From: Spirochaetaceae bacterium
GTDB lineage: Bacteria; Spirochaetota; Spirochaetia; DSM-2461
DNA: 28,556 bases
Direction: 5' to 3'
Assembly: GCA_016342385.1 (NCBI GenBank)
Contig: JAEINM010000004.1
Coordinates: 1-28,556 of the forward strand
In this document: positions 25,518 to 28,556 of the stretch, in pieces
Layout: each line of letters opens with the position of its first letter
Numbering within the stretch: the first letter of the stretch is position 1
Notes under the pieces: model-generated
The model's input: only the letters and a program-made list of their open reading frames with translations
The model's database searches: none
What the model was told of the DNA's origin: nothing
Made by a program: the position numbers and the translations under genes

Positions 25518-25820
25518 TTAAAATCGTCTTCTTTTTCCCGTGAGAAACAGAATAAAACCAATGAAAAAAAAGATAAAGGGGAATACAGCAAAAATAATTC
25601 CGATTAGAGAAATTCCATATACTGTAAAGAGATGGAATTCCGAAAGCCCCAGTAAATCCAGAGCGGAAATAATAACTTCACTGTAGAGAGAAACTGTACC
25701 CAGAACAATAAAAAGCCAGGCGGAGTCCCTGGTTTTAGACCAGAGCATGATTGCTGTCAAAGTTGCTGAGAAGCCCGTTATTAATTTCAGTAAAAGTATT
25801 ACCTGTTGCTCTCTATTCAC
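25518..25820 (-). CDS. Small membrane protein of unknown function
   Basis: I do not recognise the family. The 100-residue product has about three hydrophobic helices, at about 7-25, 33-54 and 63-92, the last one long and rich in Phe and Ile, and a basic C-terminus (GKRRRF) that probably stays in the cytoplasm. The GTG start follows a very good AGGAGG at six bases and lies inside the end of the aminotransferase-like gene (8-base overlap), so it is probably expressed. It is the last gene of the helicase operon. Confidence 0.7.
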   Translation of the reverse strand: MNREQQVILLLKLITGFSATLTAIMLWSKTRDSAWLFIVLGTVSLYSEVIISALDLLGLSEFHLFTVYGISLIGIIFAVFPFIFFFIGFILFLTGKRRRF

Positions 25821-26589
25821 CTTTTCCTCCTGTAATTTCCTTAAAGAGACTCTTTAAAGATCCCTCTTTTACCTGAACAGCACAAATAGAGGGACGATGA
25901 TATTCGGGAGAGATGAGAATCTGATTTCGGAGGTAAAGCTTAAACAACTCTCCATATTCCGGCTCACTGCACAGAGGGACCAGATATGGCCCTCTCCTCT
26001 TCCAATGACCGGTATCATCCATTGTAGACCAGTCTTCACTATCAGCAATTGTCATATTTTTTTTCAGATCATAATAGGATCTGATAAGTCCCGATAGAAT
26101 ATAAGGTGGAATAAGATCTGATTCAGGCAGATCTTCAGATTCACTGGAAAGAACAGCAATGACATCAGATCCCGGAAAGGGAAAGGATAGAACTACCATT
26201 GAACAGTTCTCTCCTATTTCCAGAAAAGGGCGCCATTGTATATGATCTCCCCGATTATCTGTCACAGCGGGATCGGTAAAAGAACTGTCCCCTGTATAGG
26301 ACTGTAAAAAACCATTCAGATTTTTATATATGCCTATTTGACTGAATTGAGGAAATTCATTCTGCAAAAGCCTGATCAGTCTTTGAAAATACACTGATGG
26401 ATAGGGCGCATAAAGCCCTCTGGACAGGGTATTTTTCAAGGCTAAGGAGAGTCCCGAGGGTCGGTGTCCATTAATGGCCCGTCCGCCATCGAGATAAAGA
26501 TCAAGATACCTGCACCCGTTTTCATCATAGAGGTAATAGTCTCTCGCTCTTTTTACAATAGGCATTAAGCTAATCAGATTATTTGACAT
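25813..26589 (-). CDS. Degenerate class-III-aminotransferase-like protein
   Basis: The product is 258 residues from ATG 26589 (266 from ATG 26613). The N-terminus YYLYDENGCRYLDLYLDGG with INGHRP after it resembles the start of class III PLP aminotransferases (acetylornithine or glutamate-semialdehyde type). The C-terminus YLRNQILISPEYHRP resembles their last domain. The family is normally 400 residues or more; here the large PLP-binding domain is shortened and no Schiff-base Lys motif can be seen, so catalysis is doubtful. It may be a scaffold or regulator derived from an aminotransferase. It follows the UvrD-type helicase gene closely (or overlaps it) and overlaps the membrane protein gene downstream. 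Function unknown. Confidence 0.65.
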   Translation of the reverse strand: MSNNLISLMPIVKRARDYYLYDENGCRYLDLYLDGGRAINGHRPSGLSLALKNTLSRGLYAPYPSVYFQRLIRLLQNEFPQFSQIGIYKNLNGFLQSYTGDSSFTDPAVTDNRGDHIQWRPFLEIGENCSMVVLSFPFPGSDVIAVLSSESEDLPESDLIPPYILSGLIRSYYDLKKNMTIADSEDWSTMDDTGHWKRRGPYLVPLCSEPEYGELFKLYLRNQILISPEYHRPSICAVQVKEGSLKSLFKEITGGKGE

Positions 26590-26599
26590 ATTTCTCTCA

Positions 26600-28556
26600 T
26601 CACCATTCTTCATTTCCCAACTTCTCCAGTTTATGTGCGCAGAATTCAGGCATCAAAACAGCAGTTCGGCCTGATTCAAAAACAACATGAAGCACGGTAT
26701 GACCGTTATTAAACAGGTTTTTATTAACAATACCCACACCGTAATCTTCGTGAAACAATCTTGCTCCCGGTTTATATTCCCCGGTAGCACTGGAAATCTC
26801 TCCTTCAGTATCGACAAAATCTTCGGGAAGTTCCTCTAAAAAACGCGAAGGATAACGATCTTCTGTACGTCCATAGAGCATCCGTCTTCTGGTACTGGTA
26901 AAAAAGAGTTCTTTTCTGGCTCTTGTTATACTGACATAAAACAGACGCCTCTCCTCTTCGATCTCTTCAGGATCGGTAAATTCATCTGCCCGAGGGAAAA
27001 GTCCCTCTTCCAGCCCTGTAATAAAAACACGGTCAAACTCAAGACCCTTTGTATTGTGCATTGTTATTAGTGTCACTCGGTCAGGATCATTTTCCTCTTC
27101 CTCCAGAACAGACTGATCCAGTTCAATCAACTCGAGAAACTCGGATAATCCATCGAGACCGCCACTGTACTGATCTGCTGCAGTTACAAGTTCTTCCAGG
27201 TTCCGCACTTTCTGCGAATGATCTATCTCATCCTGGGCTCTATGAAATTCCAGCAATCCCGACTCCCTGATCACTCTATCGACAAAAGGTGAAAGATTCT
27301 CAATACCCTCCAAAGCCTCAATAAGAGATGAACAGATATCACAGAAATTCTTGAGACCTTTAGCTCCTTTACCTTTCATATTACCCAATGCAGCCCTGGA
27401 TGCTTCCAGGATATCACCTGAATGAATATGGAGTTCTCTGTAAATCTTTTCCTGAGAGACCTTTCCGAGCCCCCTGGACGGTTTATTGATAATCCGCCTG
27501 AAAGCCACTTCATCTTTTGTATTGCTGAGAAAGCTTAAAAAAGCAACTGTATCCTTTATCTCTTCACGGCTGTAGAAGCTGAGAGTTCCCACAAGTCGAT
27601 AGGGTATATTCATTTTTCTAAAAGTACTTTCAAATTCCCGGGACTGGGCATTTGTCCGATAGAGAACAGCCGTATTCATATAAGAGCCGTTAGCCAGAAT
27701 GTTCTCACCGCAGAGCTGAGCTTCACTTATCTGATTTTCTGTATAGAAGAGTTTTGCTTTTTTCCCTTCACCCTTTCTGGTCCAGAGAGTTTTTCCCAGC
27801 CGATCGCTATTATGAGAGACCACAGATGAGGCAATATTGAGGATATTCCCGGTTGAACGGTAGTTTTCCTCCAATTTAATCACTTTTGTTTTGGGGAAGG
27901 ATTCACTGAATGTCAGAATATTTTTTACTTCCGCCCCACGAAACCGGTAGATAGACTGATCATCATCTCCCACAACTGCCAGCCATGTGTCAGGTCCGGT
28001 CAGCTCTTTGAGCAACTGAAACTGGGCACCATTGGAATCCTGATACTCATCGACAAGGATGACCCGAAACTTCTGCCTTATTCGTTTTTTCAGTTCCACA
28101 TTTTCTCTTAACATTCGCACAGGCAGGCTGATCAGATCTCCGAAGTCGGCATTGCCGATCTCTCTGAGCTTCTTCTCGTATAATCGGAAAATTTCTCCGA
28201 AGTCAGGATCGGGATTAATATGAGAGAGATCATCATCGGGTGTCAGACAGTCGTCTTTGGCCCGGGAAATATCTTTAGAATAACGGCGTAATTCATTTCG
28301 GGGAGCATCTTCAAAAATTGTTTTCAACAGAGAAATAACGTCATCATCATCATAGATAGTAAAATGAGACTTCATTTTCAGCAACTGGGCATTTCTTCGA
28401 AGTAACCAGGAACCGAATGAATGAAATGTTTTTATCATGACCCCATTAGCATCGGGAATCATGGCATAAACTCTATCTGCCATCTCTGCTGCGGCCTTAT
28501 TGGTAAAAGTCACTGCTAGAATTGAGGATGGATCAAATCCAAACTGATCGATAAGG
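26600..28556 (-). CDS. uvrD: UvrD/PcrA-type ATP-dependent DNA helicase (5' end off the window)
   Basis: The frame is open to the right edge. The Walker A motif and first residues lie outside, so the GTG at 28513 is an internal Val, not the start. The 652 visible residues contain motif Ia (LAVTFTNKAAAEMADRV), II (VDEYQDSNGAQ), III (VVGDDDQSIYRFRGAE), IV (LEENYRST), V (VTLITMHNTKGLEFDRVF) and VI (EERRLFYVSITRARKELF). This is an SF1A 3'-5' helicase of nucleotide excision and mismatch repair or replication restart. A C-terminal segment with FHEDYGVGIVNKNLF resembles the RNA-polymerase-binding Tudor-like tail of PcrA, so pcrA is an equally good name. It heads a three-gene operon. Confidence 0.95.
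   Translation of the reverse strand, partial: LIDQFGFDPSSILAVTFTNKAAAEMADRVYAMIPDANGVMIKTFHSFGSWLLRRNAQLLKMKSHFTIYDDDDVISLLKTIFEDAPRNELRRYSKDISRAKDDCLTPDDDLSHINPDPDFGEIFRLYEKKLREIGNADFGDLISLPVRMLRENVELKKRIRQKFRVILVDEYQDSNGAQFQLLKELTGPDTWLAVVGDDDQSIYRFRGAEVKNILTFSESFPKTKVIKLEENYRSTGNILNIASSVVSHNSDRLGKTLWTRKGEGKKAKLFYTENQISEAQLCGENILANGSYMNTAVLYRTNAQSREFESTFRKMNIPYRLVGTLSFYSREEIKDTVAFLSFLSNTKDEVAFRRIINKPSRGLGKVSQEKIYRELHIHSGDILEASRAALGNMKGKGAKGLKNFCDICSSLIEALEGIENLSPFVDRVIRESGLLEFHRAQDEIDHSQKVRNLEELVTAADQYSGGLDGLSEFLELIELDQSVLEEEENDPDRVTLITMHNTKGLEFDRVFITGLEEGLFPRADEFTDPEEIEEERRLFYVSITRARKELFFTSTRRRMLYGRTEDRYPSRFLEELPEDFVDTEGEISSATGEYKPGARLFHEDYGVGIVNKNLFNNGHTVLHVVFESGRTAVLMPEFCAHKLEKLGNEEW

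Noticed and set aside
25481..25520. AAGACG...CGTCTT as a terminator of the helicase operon
   Set aside because: The loop is about 40 bases and the stem only six; it overlaps the likely rplM -35 box instead.
28511..28513. Start codon (GTG) of the helicase gene
   Set aside because: The frame continues to the right edge and the Val falls inside motif Ia, so the true start is outside the window.

Overview
The window looks like a chromosomal segment of a spirochaete, most likely a free-living relative in the order Spirochaetales, with moderately low GC. The main reason is gene content and order. From memory of the Borrelia burgdorferi map, a large TPR protein (BB0326, the periplasmic-flagellar collar protein), a glycerophosphate-type acyltransferase (BB0327), OppA/B/C/D/F (about BB0328-BB0335), enolase (BB0337), rpsI/rplM (BB0338/BB0339) and a UvrD-type helicase (BB0344) lie in the same neighbourhood, and all of them recur here. 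I saw no rRNA or tRNA gene, CRISPR array, phage gene or insertion sequence.

Layout. Positions 1-2050 (minus) hold the N-terminal 683 residues of a secreted two-component regulator propeller protein with 14 blades; its C-terminus lies off the left edge. Next come a stand-alone ssb (minus) with a clear terminator, then a plus-strand pair: a membrane histidine kinase overlapped by 4 bases with a lipoprotein sugar-type solute-binding protein, with no permease and no response regulator beside it. Convergent with that pair is the 1029-residue acidic/TPR collar-type protein. A periplasmic protein with CBM48/AMPK-type glycogen-binding folds (plus) and a D-2-hydroxyacid dehydrogenase (minus) follow.

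Positions 11063-17403 (minus) are a complete oppABCDF oligopeptide transporter, with its own promoter and a strong stem-loop between oppA and oppB. OppD carries an insertion of about 100 residues in its helical subdomain. Divergent from oppA is an acyltransferase (plus). Then come a UPF0158-GNAT fusion translationally coupled to proS (minus) and enolase (plus). As given, enolase is broken by a one-base deletion near 22358, which could be real or a sequencing error.

Positions 22698-23895 (minus) are a compact three-gene unit with a good promoter: an HTH protein with a receiver that has lost its phospho-acceptor Asp, a CheY-like receiver, and an acylphosphatase. Then come rplM-rpsI-recX (minus). 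The last operon (minus) is a UvrD/PcrA helicase (N-terminus off the right edge), a degenerate class-III-aminotransferase-like protein without a visible PLP lysine, and a small membrane protein.

The best leads are the SBP-histidine kinase sensory pair, the acylphosphatase coupled to receiver proteins (phospho-Asp is itself an acyl phosphate), the pseudo-receiver, the OppD insertion, the enolase frameshift, and two matching 24-base palindromes (GGGG...GTCGYGACC...CCCC) in convergent gene junctions.
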